The position numbers and the translations under genes were made by a program. A DNA stretch of 42,907 nt from Bacteroides gallinarum DSM 18171 = JCM 13658. Lineage in GTDB: Bacteria > Bacteroidota > Bacteroidia > Bacteroidales > Bacteroidaceae. Below, piece by piece: positions 1 through 9,193 of this stretch (its first letter is position 1; the number at the start of each line of letters is the position of its first letter). The notes under the pieces are model-generated. The model did no database searches and was not told where the DNA came from. It was given only the letters and a program-made list of their open reading frames with translations. Where the stretch lies: NCBI RefSeq assembly GCF_000374365.1, contig NZ_KB894148.1:1-42907 (forward strand), in the 5' to 3' direction.

Positions 1-1
1 C

Positions 2-214
2 AGAAGGTTCCGGCATGTGGGAGAAGACAAGGTGACAATGGACTTTGCCTTCTTTGCCATAGCTTTTAATATCAAAAAGATGTGTGCAAAAATGCGAAAA
101 GCAGGAAAGGGACTTATTACATTTGCTAAATCTATGCTTATTGGGCTGTTTATAAACCGCTACAAGTGGAAGATGGCAACTTCTTACCAAATGAATGAGA
201 AAAAAGCAGCATAA
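2..214 (+). mobile_element. IS1182-type transposase, C-terminal fragment
   Basis: The window opens inside an open frame that runs to a TAA at 212-214. The readable C-terminus (about 70 residues) contains HVGEDKVTMDF, then FAFFAIAFNIKKMCAKM and a basic tail ending NEKKAA. A small aromatic block followed by a short IKK helix and a lysine-rich end is what I know from the end of IS1182-family DDE transposases, which catalyse cut-and-paste transposition. The catalytic core lies outside the window, so I cannot tell whether the element is intact. It runs towards the convergent dnaK gene. The family assignment rests on recall of this C-terminal motif only. Confidence 0.7.
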
Positions 215-246
215 GCAAAAGAAAAGATAGTAGGACTATAAATCAT

Positions 247-279
247 AAAAAAAGGTTGTGCCAACGTTTTGACACAACC
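247..279 (-). terminator. Intrinsic terminator of dnaK
   Basis: Read on the minus strand, GGTTGTG (279-273) pairs with CACAACC (260-254). The stem is extended inside by TTG/CAA after one mismatch and is followed by seven T residues (253-247). It lies about 40 bp beyond the dnaK stop. In the plus direction there is no T tract, so it serves dnaK better than the transposase, although it may also mark the end of the insertion sequence. Confidence 0.75.
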
Positions 280-316
280 CCTTGCTTATTGTTTATTATC
301 TGTATCCTTATCGGAA

Positions 317-2236
<1,920 letters not shown>

Positions 2237-2307
2237 GATTGTTATCTTTTTTATTTGTTATTATTCTGATTTCACTGTCCGCCTTGCAGGCAGACGCCAA
2301 TAAAAAG

Positions 2308-2323
2308 ACAAACGGCGTGCCAA
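2308..2323 (-). promoter_or_regulatory. Candidate sigma-54 (-24/-12) promoter of dnaK
   Basis: On the minus strand the sequence is TTGGCACGCCGTTTGT. TTGGCACG equals the -24 consensus exactly. The -12 element is TTGT instead of TTGC, and the GG and the -12 G are 12 bp apart, the spacing sigma-54 requires. The start codon would be about 60 nt from the predicted transcription start. No TAnnTTTG box at a suitable place is seen on this strand. This is inference from sequence only. Confidence 0.5.
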
Positions 2324-2354
2324 ATTGTTCAAAGGGGCAGCAGATTTATGAATG

Positions 2355-2379
2355 TGACAGTTTGTCTGTCAGTTTGTCA
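2355..2379 (-). promoter_or_regulatory. TGACAG/CTGTCA dyad upstream of dnaK
   Basis: On the plus strand TGACAG (2355-2360) and CTGTCA (2366-2371) form a perfect inverted repeat with a 5-bp centre. AGTTTGTC occurs twice (2359-2366 and 2371-2378), 12 bp apart. The block lies about 40 bp upstream of the -24 element, where an enhancer-binding activator of sigma-54 could sit. The binding protein is unknown. Confidence 0.45.
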
Positions 2380-2443
2380 GAGCCTAATCATTTTTTTCTG
2401 TCGGAAATTACCATTTGTTAATTCCTATCCCGCCCAAAAGCCC

Positions 2444-2451
2444 TACTTTTG
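2444..2451 (+). promoter_or_regulatory. Bacteroides-type -7 box for the MATE transcript
   Basis: TACTTTTG matches the Bacteroides -7 consensus TAnnTTTG. A TTTG occurs upstream (2414-2417), but about 26 bp away instead of 19-21, so the -33 part is weak. If used, transcription would start near 2458 and give a leader of about 260 nt containing the palindrome array. Confidence 0.4.
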
Positions 2452-2531
2452 CCGGCTGAAAAGAAGATTGCCGCAGCGTGACGGAAATTATCCGCAGTTG
2501 CAGCACCCGTTTTCCTGCCTTGCAAGGACAG

Positions 2532-2623
2532 TATGTCCGACACCCGGGTGTCAGACATACCAACACCCGGATGTGGAGCATGCCGACATCCGGATGTGAG
2601 ACGTGCCGACACCCGGGTGTCGG
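2532..2623. repeat. Four 12-bp palindromes at exact 23-bp spacing
   Basis: ACACCCGGGTGT (2540-2551), ACACCCGGATGT (2563-2574), ACATCCGGATGT (2586-2597) and ACACCCGGGTGT (2609-2620) begin exactly 23 bp apart. The first is the core of a near-perfect 28-bp palindrome (2532-2559), and the last is the core of a perfect 18-bp palindrome (2606-2623). The spacers differ but keep GC-rich remnants of the dyads. The array fills the space between divergent dnaK and the MATE gene. Each unit could fold as a hairpin in RNA or be bound as DNA by a dimeric protein. I do not recognise it as a named element. Confidence 0.9.
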
Positions 2624-2718
2624 ACATAGTGCAACAGCCAACACGGTTTTTCCGTATCGCACCGCAGCATCTTCTTCGTACTATCAAGTAGAAACAATAA
2701 ATTAAGAAACAGAAGATT

Positions 2719-4134
2719 ATGGAAAAGATGAGAGACAGCATCGACTTCAAGAACATGGACATTGCGGCACTGTTCCGCAAACTACTGCTCCCTACCGTAC
2801 TGGGAATGATATTTTCCGCACTGTTCGTCATTACCGACGGTATCTTTGTGGGAAAAGGTATCGGCAGTGACGCCCTTGCTGCCGTCAATATCGTAGCGCC
2901 GTTATGGCTGTTTTCGACCGGCATCGGACTGATGTTCGGCGTGGGGGCATCCGTGGTTGCTTCTATCCATTTGTCACACAATAAGCCCAAGGTGGCACGT
3001 ATCAACATTACCCAATCGGTAGTGGTATCCTCGCTATTGCTGATGTGCACTTCTACCCTATTCTGCCTATTTGCGCCGCAGGTGGTACATCTGTTGGGCG
3101 GCTCGGAACGGCTCGAGCCTCTGGCGGTAGAGTACATGCTTTGGTTCGTACCCTTCTCCGCCTTTACCGCACTGCTCAATTCGGGCATGTTTTTCCTGCG
3201 GCTGGACGGCTCGCCCAACTTCGCCATGCTGTGCAATATCGTTGCTGCCGTCCTGAACATCATACTCGACTATCTGTTCATCTTCCCTTTCGGCTGGGGT
3301 ATGTTCGGTGCTGCTTTTGCAAGCGCCATAGGTACGATGACTGGTGCGCTGATGATTGTCGTTTACCTGTTGCGGCGCAACTGCGCACTGCGTTTCTATC
3401 CGGTGAAGCTCAGCCGCAACAGCATGAAACTGCTAAGACGTAATGTGGGTTATATGTGCCGGTTAGGTTCGTCTGCCTTCCTGTGCGAAGTGGCTATTGC
3501 CTGCATGATGTTCGTCGGCAACCTCGTATTTATCCGTTACCTGAAGGAGGACGGCGTGGCGGCATTCAGCATTGCCTGCTATTTCTTCCCGATTATATTC
3601 ATGGTGTACAATGCCATTGCACAGTCGGCACAGCCCATTATCAGCTTCAATTACGGGCTCAACGAAACCATGCGTGTACGCCGCGCCTACCTGCTTGCCC
3701 TGAAAACCGCTATCGGCTGCGGAGCGTGCTTTGCCCTGGTTACGATATGTTGCAGCCGGGAAATCGTTGCCTTGTTCATAGACCGGAGTTATCCTGCCTA
3801 CGACATTGCGGTGAAAGGATTACCGCTATATGCAACCGGCTTCGTATTTTTCGCAATCAACATCGTCTCTATCGGGTATTTCCAGAGTGTGGAGCGTGCC
3901 AGGTATGCCACGTTCATCACCCTGCTGCGCGGTTTTATCCTGTTGACGATTTGCTTCTTCGGACTCCCACTGTTGCTGGGCAACCCGGGAATCTGGCTTG
4001 CCACGCCGTTGGCGGAGCTGCTGACCGCTCTTTTCATACTCATTATTTATATGAACAGGAAAAGAAAGGAGAGGGAAAATTCCCTATCTTTGCAGCATGG
4101 AAATCATGCTAAAGAAATTTTGCAGGAAGTATAA
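2719..4134 (+). CDS. MATE family multidrug/Na+ antiporter
   Basis: An inner-membrane exporter of the MATE family, which couples drug or cation efflux to H+ or Na+ entry. It has 471 residues, the usual length, with about twelve hydrophobic segments in two similar halves. Family features are the early LLLPTVLGMIFSALFVITDGIFVG segment shape, the N-half segment GTMTGALMIVVYLLRRN, and the second half starting near SSAFLCEVAIACMMFVGN, with FNYGLNETMRVRRAY as the loop after the repeated first pair. The start ATG follows GAAGATT without a strong Shine-Dalgarno sequence, as is normal for the phylum. Its 3' end overlaps the Crp-like gene by about 38 bp, so the pair is probably co-transcribed. The substrate cannot be read from the sequence. 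Confidence 0.92.
   Translation: MEKMRDSIDFKNMDIAALFRKLLLPTVLGMIFSALFVITDGIFVGKGIGSDALAAVNIVAPLWLFSTGIGLMFGVGASVVASIHLSHNKPKVARINITQSVVVSSLLLMCTSTLFCLFAPQVVHLLGGSERLEPLAVEYMLWFVPFSAFTALLNSGMFFLRLDGSPNFAMLCNIVAAVLNIILDYLFIFPFGWGMFGAAFASAIGTMTGALMIVVYLLRRNCALRFYPVKLSRNSMKLLRRNVGYMCRLGSSAFLCEVAIACMMFVGNLVFIRYLKEDGVAAFSIACYFFPIIFMVYNAIAQSAQPIISFNYGLNETMRVRRAYLLALKTAIGCGACFALVTICCSREIVALFIDRSYPAYDIAVKGLPLYATGFVFFAINIVSIGYFQSVERARYATFITLLRGFILLTICFFGLPLLLGNPGIWLATPLAELLTALFILIIYMNRKRKERENSLSLQHGNHAKEILQEV
4085..4092 (+). promoter_or_regulatory. -7-like box at the start of the Crp-like gene
   Basis: TATCTTTG is a full match to TAnnTTTG and lies inside the 3' end of the MATE gene, only 5 bp before the ATG at 4097. 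No TTTG is seen 19-21 bp upstream. If active it would give a leaderless or nearly leaderless mRNA, or favour the in-frame ATG at 4106. Confidence 0.35.
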
Positions 4135-4675
4135 GCTGCCTGAGAAAAGTTTATTCGAAATATTGTCCCACATGGAGGAGGTCGCTTTTTCCAAAGGGGA
4201 GCTCGTTATCAAGAAGGGGGAAAGAAACTCCAACTTCTACCTTATAAAGAAAGGTATATGGCGGGCATGCTACCTGGCGGACGGAACGGAGAATTCCCTA
4301 CGGTTCGTCGGTCCCGGCGAAGCTGCTTTCTCCTCGTGGGGCTATGTGGACGGAAAGCCGTCGCAAATCAACCTCGAATCCGTAAACGACAGCGTGGCTT
4401 ACTGCATAAGCAAGGCGAAGCTGGAAGCGCTGTTTTCGCACTCTATCGAAATGGCGAACTTCGGCAGAAAGATTTTTGAACGTGAAATTTTGTCAGTAGA
4501 CACCTCGACGCTGGCTTACGGCGCACCGCCTACTGCCAAAGAGCGTTATCTGACCTTAATGGAGGAAAATCCGGAACTGCTACAAGATGTACCGCTGAAA
4601 TACCTGGCTTCGTATCTGTACATCACTCCACAGTCATTGAGCCGGATACGTGCCGGATTGAGAAAAAAGAGGTAA
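4097..4675 (+). CDS. Crp/Fnr-type transcriptional regulator
   Basis: 192 residues. Residues about 15-125 form a cyclic-nucleotide-binding-like beta barrel, with FSKGELVIKKGERNSNFYLI, the glycine-rich turn and LRFVGPGEAAFSSWG. Residues about 145-190 form the winged helix-turn-helix, with LKYLASYLYITPQSLSRIRAGL as turn and recognition helix. The barrel lacks the clear RxSA phosphate-binding signature of true cAMP receptors, so the ligand is unknown. Members of this group in Bacteroidota are often paired with a transporter, and here the gene overlaps the MATE exporter, which suggests local control (inference). ATG 4097 and ATG 4106 are both possible starts; a -7-like box just upstream may favour the second. 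Confidence 0.88.
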   Translation: MEIMLKKFCRKYKLPEKSLFEILSHMEEVAFSKGELVIKKGERNSNFYLIKKGIWRACYLADGTENSLRFVGPGEAAFSSWGYVDGKPSQINLESVNDSVAYCISKAKLEALFSHSIEMANFGRKIFEREILSVDTSTLAYGAPPTAKERYLTLMEENPELLQDVPLKYLASYLYITPQSLSRIRAGLRKKR

Positions 4676-4682
4676 AAAAGAG

Positions 4683-4852
4683 TTCACTACAAGAATACAC
4701 GGATTAACACGAATTGATAATTCTCATTGTAGGGTCGATTATTTCCCCTCTATACCGGTTCGCTTCAATCTGCACCTCGGCGGTAAACGATAAGAGGAAT
4801 AATTTAGCATAGTAAGAAAAAATCCGCGTTAATCCGTGTAGTCCGTAGTGAA
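4683..4852. repeat. Long inverted-repeat (MITE-like) element
   Basis: The arm at 4683-4715 and the reverse complement of 4821-4852 share TTCACTAC, then TACACGGATTAAC, then a matching end, with a few substitutions and one indel between. Smaller dyads are nested inside (ATTATTTCCCCTCT against AGAGGAATAAT; TACCG against CGGTA). The element fills the space between the convergent Crp-like and META genes, so it probably also works as a two-way terminator. CGGATTAAC recurs in the hairpin at 40360-40426. No open reading frame is carried. Confidence 0.75.
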
Positions 4853-4854
4853 AC

Positions 4855-5646
4855 TTATTTCTTCACCAACACCATTACCAGGTTATTATCCGCATCGTAG
4901 AAGCCCATGCCGCCGCCTGCCAATTTACCAAAGGAGCGGACGGAGTTCAACGCTTTCAGTACCTTGCCTTCCACTTCCAAATCCGGACATGCCATCATAG
5001 TGCTGATAACACGTTTAAAGGAAATCGACGTGGGGTTGGCGTCGTCTACCTCGAAAGAGCCGTTAATGATATTGCATCCGGCATTACCGTGCATGCGCTT
5101 TTCGGCAATATCGAACTCGATAGCGGGCTGTTTCTCCATTCCCGACGGAATAGCTTCTCCACCGGCCTCGCTAATCATCCACCGGCCATTCAAGTCGGAC
5201 AACTTAACAGCGGCTTCCTTCTTTTGCAACACGATAACCGGGCGGTTGGAGGCTCCGCACAGAGCCATATTCTCCTTGCCCAACGCTTTATACCTCTTTA
5301 CTTGTCCCAATGCAGCCAGCACATTTTTCTCGACCGTCATATCGGGACACATCATACGCGTGCTTCCCAACGCACCAAGCTCTATATGGCCGGGCTTGGC
5401 ATTGACATCGAACGAGCCCATGAGCCGGTTGCAACCGCTGTTTCCATATACTCTCCCCTCCTTCGTGTCGAAGCCGATGAAAGGGAACTCCTGCCCCGGA
5501 GCCGGTACGACGGCACTGCCGTTTATTTCAATAATATTCCACTCGCCGCCCAAAGAAGAGAGGGAGACGGTATTCTTAGTCGAAGCACAAGATGACATGC
5601 CCCATAAGGTAGCTGCCATACAAAGGGAAACAAATACTTTTTTCAT
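4855..5646 (-). CDS. Lipoprotein with two META (HslJ-like) domains
   Basis: 263 residues. It has a signal sequence with lipobox GMSSC (Cys20), so it is probably membrane-anchored and exposed to the periplasm or surface. Two homologous halves follow (about 30-140 and 147-262). Each begins with L.G.W.I.E.NG or a close variant, contains G.AGCN or G.SGCN...GSF(D/E)V, then a TMMACPD or TRMMCPD block and a V.(S)YKALG-like strand. This is the META domain of E. coli HslJ, implicated there in heat-shock-induced novobiocin resistance; its biochemical role is not established. The cysteine pair (GCN and CPD) is kept in both halves. It is transcribed alone, opposite to the Crp-like gene. Confidence 0.85.
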   Translation of the reverse strand: MKKVFVSLCMAATLWGMSSCASTKNTVSLSSLGGEWNIIEINGSAVVPAPGQEFPFIGFDTKEGRVYGNSGCNRLMGSFDVNAKPGHIELGALGSTRMMCPDMTVEKNVLAALGQVKRYKALGKENMALCGASNRPVIVLQKKEAAVKLSDLNGRWMISEAGGEAIPSGMEKQPAIEFDIAEKRMHGNAGCNIINGSFEVDDANPTSISFKRVISTMMACPDLEVEGKVLKALNSVRSFGKLAGGGMGFYDADNNLVMVLVKK

Positions 5647-5678
5647 TGCTATTTTTGTTTAAGTTAATTTTTACGGAA

Positions 5679-5708
5679 CAAAGATATGTAAAATAACCCA
5701 AAAGCAAA
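5679..5708 (-). promoter_or_regulatory. Promoter of the META lipoprotein gene
   Basis: On the minus strand TTTG (5708-5705) is followed after 18 bp by TATCTTTG (5686-5679), close to the Bacteroides consensus TTTG-N19-TAnnTTTG. The predicted start is about 25-30 nt before the ATG at 5646. Confidence 0.6.
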
Positions 5709-5783
5709 CCGTTTGTTTAGAATTAGCAATACTTTCCCTAAAGTATTTAGCAGGATTTTAATGTTTATCTAAGAATTAAGCCT

Positions 5784-5791
5784 TATATTTG
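5784..5791 (+). promoter_or_regulatory. -7 box of the carboxynorspermidine synthase gene
   Basis: TATATTTG fits TAnnTTTG. Transcription would start near 5798, about 40 nt before the ATG at 5840. The -33 region (around 5761-5768) has GTTTAT instead of a clear TTTG. Confidence 0.5.
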
Positions 5792-5839
5792 CTCATCGAA
5801 AAAAGATAATCATATTTAAAACTTTTGCAAGTAGAAGAA

Positions 5840-7033
5840 ATGGGTAAAGTTCTTATTATCGGTGCAGGCGGTGTAGGTACCGTTGTTGCGCACAAAGTGG
5901 CTCAAAATCCGGATGTGTTCACAGAAATCATGATTGCCAGCCGCACTAAATCCAAATGTGACGCCGTTGTAAAGGCTATCGGTAACCCTAACATCCGAAC
6001 CGCCCGGGTAGATGCAGACAACGTGGACGAGCTGGTGGCACTCTTCAACAGTTTCAAACCCGAAATCGTTATCAACGTGGCACTGCCCTACCAAGACCTC
6101 ACCATTATGGAGGCCTGCCTGAAAAGCGGTGTGAACTACCTGGATACTGCCAATTACGAACCGAAAGATGTCGCTCACTTCGAATATAGCTGGCAATGGG
6201 CATACAAGAAACGTTTCGAAGATGCCGGACTGACGGCTATCCTGGGCTGCGGTTTCGACCCGGGCGTAAGCGGTATATATACTGCCTATGCTGCCAAGCA
6301 TCACTTCGACGAAATCCAATACCTGGATATAGTGGACTGCAACGCGGGAAATCACCACAAGGCGTTTGCAACCAATTTCAACCCGGAAATCAATATCCGC
6401 GAAATAACCCAGAACGGACGTTATTACGAAAACGGCGAATGGATTACTACCCGCCCGCTGGAAATACACAAGGCTCTTACGTATCCCAACATCGGCCCGC
6501 GCGATTCTTACCTGCTCTATCACGAGGAATTGGAATCCCTGGTAAAGAATTTCCCCACTATCAAGCGCGCACGTTTCTGGATGACCTTCGGACAGGAATA
6601 CCTGACGCACCTGCGTGTTATCCAGAACATCGGCATGGCACGCATCGACGAGGTGGAATACAACGGCATGAAGATTGTTCCGCTGCAATTCCTGAAAGCC
6701 GTACTTCCCAACCCGCAGGATTTGGGCGAGAATTACGAAGGCGAAACCTCTATCGGCTGCCGTATCCGAGGCCTGAAAGACGGCAAGGAGCACACCTATT
6801 ATATATATAATAATTGCAGCCACCAGGCAGCCTACAAGGAAACGGGTATGCAGGGCGTAAGCTACACCACCGGCGTGCCAGCCATGATTGGCGCCATGAT
6901 GTTCCTCAAAGGCTTGTGGAAGAAGCCGGGAGTATGGAACGTAGAGGAGTTCGACCCCGACCCGTTCATGGAACAACTCAACAAGCAGGGATTGCCGTGG
7001 CATGAGATAATGAACGGAGAACTGGAAGTTTAG
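5840..7033 (+). CDS. Carboxynorspermidine synthase (saccharopine dehydrogenase family)
   Basis: 397 residues. It reductively condenses aspartate beta-semialdehyde with putrescine or diaminopropane using NADPH to form carboxyspermidine or carboxynorspermidine, the first step of the alternative spermidine route used by gut Bacteroides (family knowledge). Seen here: an N-terminal Rossmann motif VLIIGAGGVGTVVAHK, the YLDTANYEP segment, GCGFDPGVSGIYTAYAAKHHFDEI, and the RDSYLLYHEELESL and TFGQEYLTHLRVIQN blocks that I associate with this subgroup as opposed to true saccharopine dehydrogenases. I chose ATG 5840 over an in-frame TTG at 5825 because the conserved MGKVLIIG starts there, after a purine-rich GTAGAAGAA. 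The partner decarboxylase is not in the window. Confidence 0.88.
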   Translation: MGKVLIIGAGGVGTVVAHKVAQNPDVFTEIMIASRTKSKCDAVVKAIGNPNIRTARVDADNVDELVALFNSFKPEIVINVALPYQDLTIMEACLKSGVNYLDTANYEPKDVAHFEYSWQWAYKKRFEDAGLTAILGCGFDPGVSGIYTAYAAKHHFDEIQYLDIVDCNAGNHHKAFATNFNPEINIREITQNGRYYENGEWITTRPLEIHKALTYPNIGPRDSYLLYHEELESLVKNFPTIKRARFWMTFGQEYLTHLRVIQNIGMARIDEVEYNGMKIVPLQFLKAVLPNPQDLGENYEGETSIGCRIRGLKDGKEHTYYIYNNCSHQAAYKETGMQGVSYTTGVPAMIGAMMFLKGLWKKPGVWNVEEFDPDPFMEQLNKQGLPWHEIMNGELEV

Positions 7034-7084
7034 AGGGTTTCAGATTGATGATTTCAAATTTATCGGATAGTGTTTTGGGGAGAG

Positions 7085-7285
7085 GAGATAGTTATTAGAG
7101 GGATTCGTAAATCTAATATTTAACATCTAAAATCCTACATCCGATATCCAACATCCGATATCCGATTTCTTGAAATCTAAATCATAAATCCAATATCTAA
7201 AATCCAACGTTCAACATCTGAAATCATAAATCCGAAATCGACATTCGATATTCGTTATTCGATATTCGACATTCTAAAATTATTA
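7085..7285. repeat. AT-rich repeat tract with 14-bp period
   Basis: The space between the synthase and bcp is made of permutations of short words such as AAATCTAA, AACATCCGATATC and ATTCGATATTCG. ACATCCGATATCC occurs at 7137-7149 and 7151-7163, and ATTCGATATTCG at 7243-7254 and 7257-7268, both exactly 14 bp apart. Similar AAATCATAAATC words return at 42451-42503. It carries no gene. Confidence 0.75.
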
Positions 7286-7297
7286 ATCAATTTTATC

Positions 7298-7744
7298 GTG
7301 AATATAGGAGATAAAGCACCCGAAATATTGGGTATTAATGAAAAAGGCGAAGAAATCCGCCTGAGCGATTATAAAGGGAAGAAAGTAGTTCTTTATTTTT
7401 ATCCTAAAGACGCTACTTCCGGTTGTACGGCACAAGCCTGCAATTTGCGTGACAATTACGCCGAGCTGCGTAAAGCTGGTTACGAGGTTATCGGTGTCAG
7501 TGTAGACAATGAGAAGTCCCACCAGAAATTTATCGAGAAAAACAACCTGCCTTTCACGCTGATTGCCGATACGGACAAAAAGCTGGTAGAGCAATTCGGC
7601 GTATGGGGCGAAAAAAGCATGTACGGACGTAAATATATGGGGACTTTCCGCACTACCTTTATCATCGACGAAGAGGGAGTGATTGAGCGCATCATCACAC
7701 CGAAGGAGGTAAAGACCAAAGACCACGCCGCACAAATCCTGTAA
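7298..7744 (+). CDS. bcp: Thiol peroxidase Bcp (peroxiredoxin)
   Basis: 148 residues. A thioredoxin-fold peroxiredoxin that reduces H2O2 and organic hydroperoxides in the cytosol. The active site is DATSGCTAQACNLRD, with the peroxidatic Cys43 and the resolving Cys48 typical of the alpha2 Bcp type. The opening block GDKAPEI and the late R.TFIID segment also fit. The start is GTG (7298), required because the conserved N-terminus MNIGDKAPE begins there and no ATG lies nearby; AGG occurs just inside the gene but no clear Shine-Dalgarno precedes it. recA follows 141 bp later on the same strand with no terminator seen between, so read-through is possible. The preceding repeat tract ends about 30 bp upstream. 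Confidence 0.95.
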   Translation: MNIGDKAPEILGINEKGEEIRLSDYKGKKVVLYFYPKDATSGCTAQACNLRDNYAELRKAGYEVIGVSVDNEKSHQKFIEKNNLPFTLIADTDKKLVEQFGVWGEKSMYGRKYMGTFRTTFIIDEEGVIERIITPKEVKTKDHAAQIL

Positions 7745-7885
7745 AGGACATCGACGGATGCCAGGCACGGAACGCATGCACAAGGCCGCTCTTTAGCGCA
7801 ATCGCCGCAGCAGAAAACGGTATTGCATAACCCGTACCCGTACAACCGGCATCCGACAGTATAAACAAACTTATAACTTTCCAAA

Positions 7886-8923
7886 ATGGCAAAGAAAGAC
7901 GAACTTAATTTTGAAAACGGAAATAATATGGCAGCAAGCGAAAAACTGAAGGCACTACAAGCTGCCATGGATAAGATAGAAAAGAGTTTCGGCAAAGGTT
8001 CTATCATGAAAATGGGAGACGAAATCGTCGAACAAGTAGAAGTAATCCCCACCGGCTCTATCGGTCTGAACGTAGCATTGGGTGTAGGCGGTTATCCCCG
8101 CGGACGTATCATCGAAATCTACGGCCCCGAATCTTCCGGTAAGACGACACTGGCAATCCACGCCATTGCCGAGGCGCAAAAGGCGGGCGGCATCGCAGCA
8201 TTCATCGATGCCGAGCATGCTTTCGACCGCTTCTACGCAGCCAAGCTCGGCGTAGATGTAGACAACCTCCTGATTTCGCAGCCCGACAATGGCGAGCAGG
8301 CACTGGAAATCGCAGAACAACTGATTCGCTCCTCCGCTATCGACATCATCGTAGTGGACTCCGTAGCTGCACTGACCCCGAAAGCGGAAATCGAAGGCGA
8401 TATGGGCGACAACAAGGTGGGCTTGCAGGCACGCCTCATGTCCCAGGCTTTGCGCAAGCTGACGGCCGCCGTAAGTAAAACCCGTACCACCTGTATCTTC
8501 ATCAACCAGCTACGCGAGAAAATCGGCGTCATGTTCGGCAATCCCGAAACGACTACCGGTGGCAACGCATTGAAGTTCTACGCCTCCGTCCGCCTCGACA
8601 TCCGCGGCAGTCAGGCTATCAAGAACGGTGACGAAGTTATCGGCAAGCAGACCAAAGTGAAAGTAGTGAAGAACAAAGTAGCTCCCCCCTTCCGCAGGGC
8701 AGAGTTCGACATCATGTTCGGCGAAGGCATCTCACGTGCTGGAGAAATCATCGACCTGGGTGCAGACTTGGGCATCATCAAGAAAAGCGGTTCCTGGTTC
8801 AGCTACAACGACACCAAGATTGCACAAGGTCGCGATGCCGCCAAACAAGTCATCCTCGACAATCCGGAACTGGCAGAGGAACTGGAAGGGCTTATCTTTG
8901 CAGAGCTGAGGAAAGACAAATAA
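7886..8923 (+). CDS. recA: Recombinase RecA
   Basis: 345 residues. RecA forms filaments on single-stranded DNA, drives homologous pairing and triggers LexA-type self-cleavage. Walker A is GPESSGKTT (80-88), Walker B is IDIIVVDSVAAL (about 150-160), the catalytic Glu lies in IDAEHAFD, loop L1 is EGDMGDNKVGLQARLMSQAL, and loop L2 is INQLREKIGVMFGNPETTTGGNALKFY. The C-terminal domain ends acidic and lysine-rich (ELRKDK). There is a short N-terminal extension before MAASEKLKAL, so an internal ATG at 7928 is a second possible start. I see no recognisable LexA box upstream. A strong terminator follows. Confidence 0.98.
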   Translation: MAKKDELNFENGNNMAASEKLKALQAAMDKIEKSFGKGSIMKMGDEIVEQVEVIPTGSIGLNVALGVGGYPRGRIIEIYGPESSGKTTLAIHAIAEAQKAGGIAAFIDAEHAFDRFYAAKLGVDVDNLLISQPDNGEQALEIAEQLIRSSAIDIIVVDSVAALTPKAEIEGDMGDNKVGLQARLMSQALRKLTAAVSKTRTTCIFINQLREKIGVMFGNPETTTGGNALKFYASVRLDIRGSQAIKNGDEVIGKQTKVKVVKNKVAPPFRRAEFDIMFGEGISRAGEIIDLGADLGIIKKSGSWFSYNDTKIAQGRDAAKQVILDNPELAEELEGLIFAELRKDK

Positions 8924-8976
8924 TCTGTGTATCTTACAATTATTTTGGAGAGCGCAAATACGTAACAGATAAAATT

Positions 8977-9027
8977 AAAACTGTGCCAGCAAAGGAATAA
9001 ATCACCAACCTTACTGGCACAGTTTTT
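8977..9027 (+). terminator. Intrinsic terminator of recA
   Basis: AAAACTGTGCCAG (8977-8989) pairs perfectly with CTGGCACAGTTTT (9014-9026), and T residues continue after the stem. The loop is 24 nt. It ends the bcp-recA unit about 55 bp after the recA stop. Confidence 0.85.
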
Positions 9028-9193
9028 ATTTAAAAATATTTAAAACAGGACAACTCATACATATACCATAGAACATAACATTTAGCTATCCTATTTCTTA
9101 GGTCGATACCCCCCAGTACTGTACAAAAACAGTCTTACTGCTCATATCTTACCTATATAAACACGGTCATCACTATCATCATAACTTGATTTA

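Noticed and set aside
5825..5839. TTG start for the carboxynorspermidine synthase gene
   Set aside because: It would add five residues before the conserved MGKVLIIG. The ATG at 5840 has the purine-rich stretch at the right distance.
7745..7885. A sigma-54-like AGGCACG near recA
   Set aside because: GGCACG is followed by GC at the wrong spacing, so it does not make a -24/-12 pair. No other promoter can be assigned with confidence in this gap.
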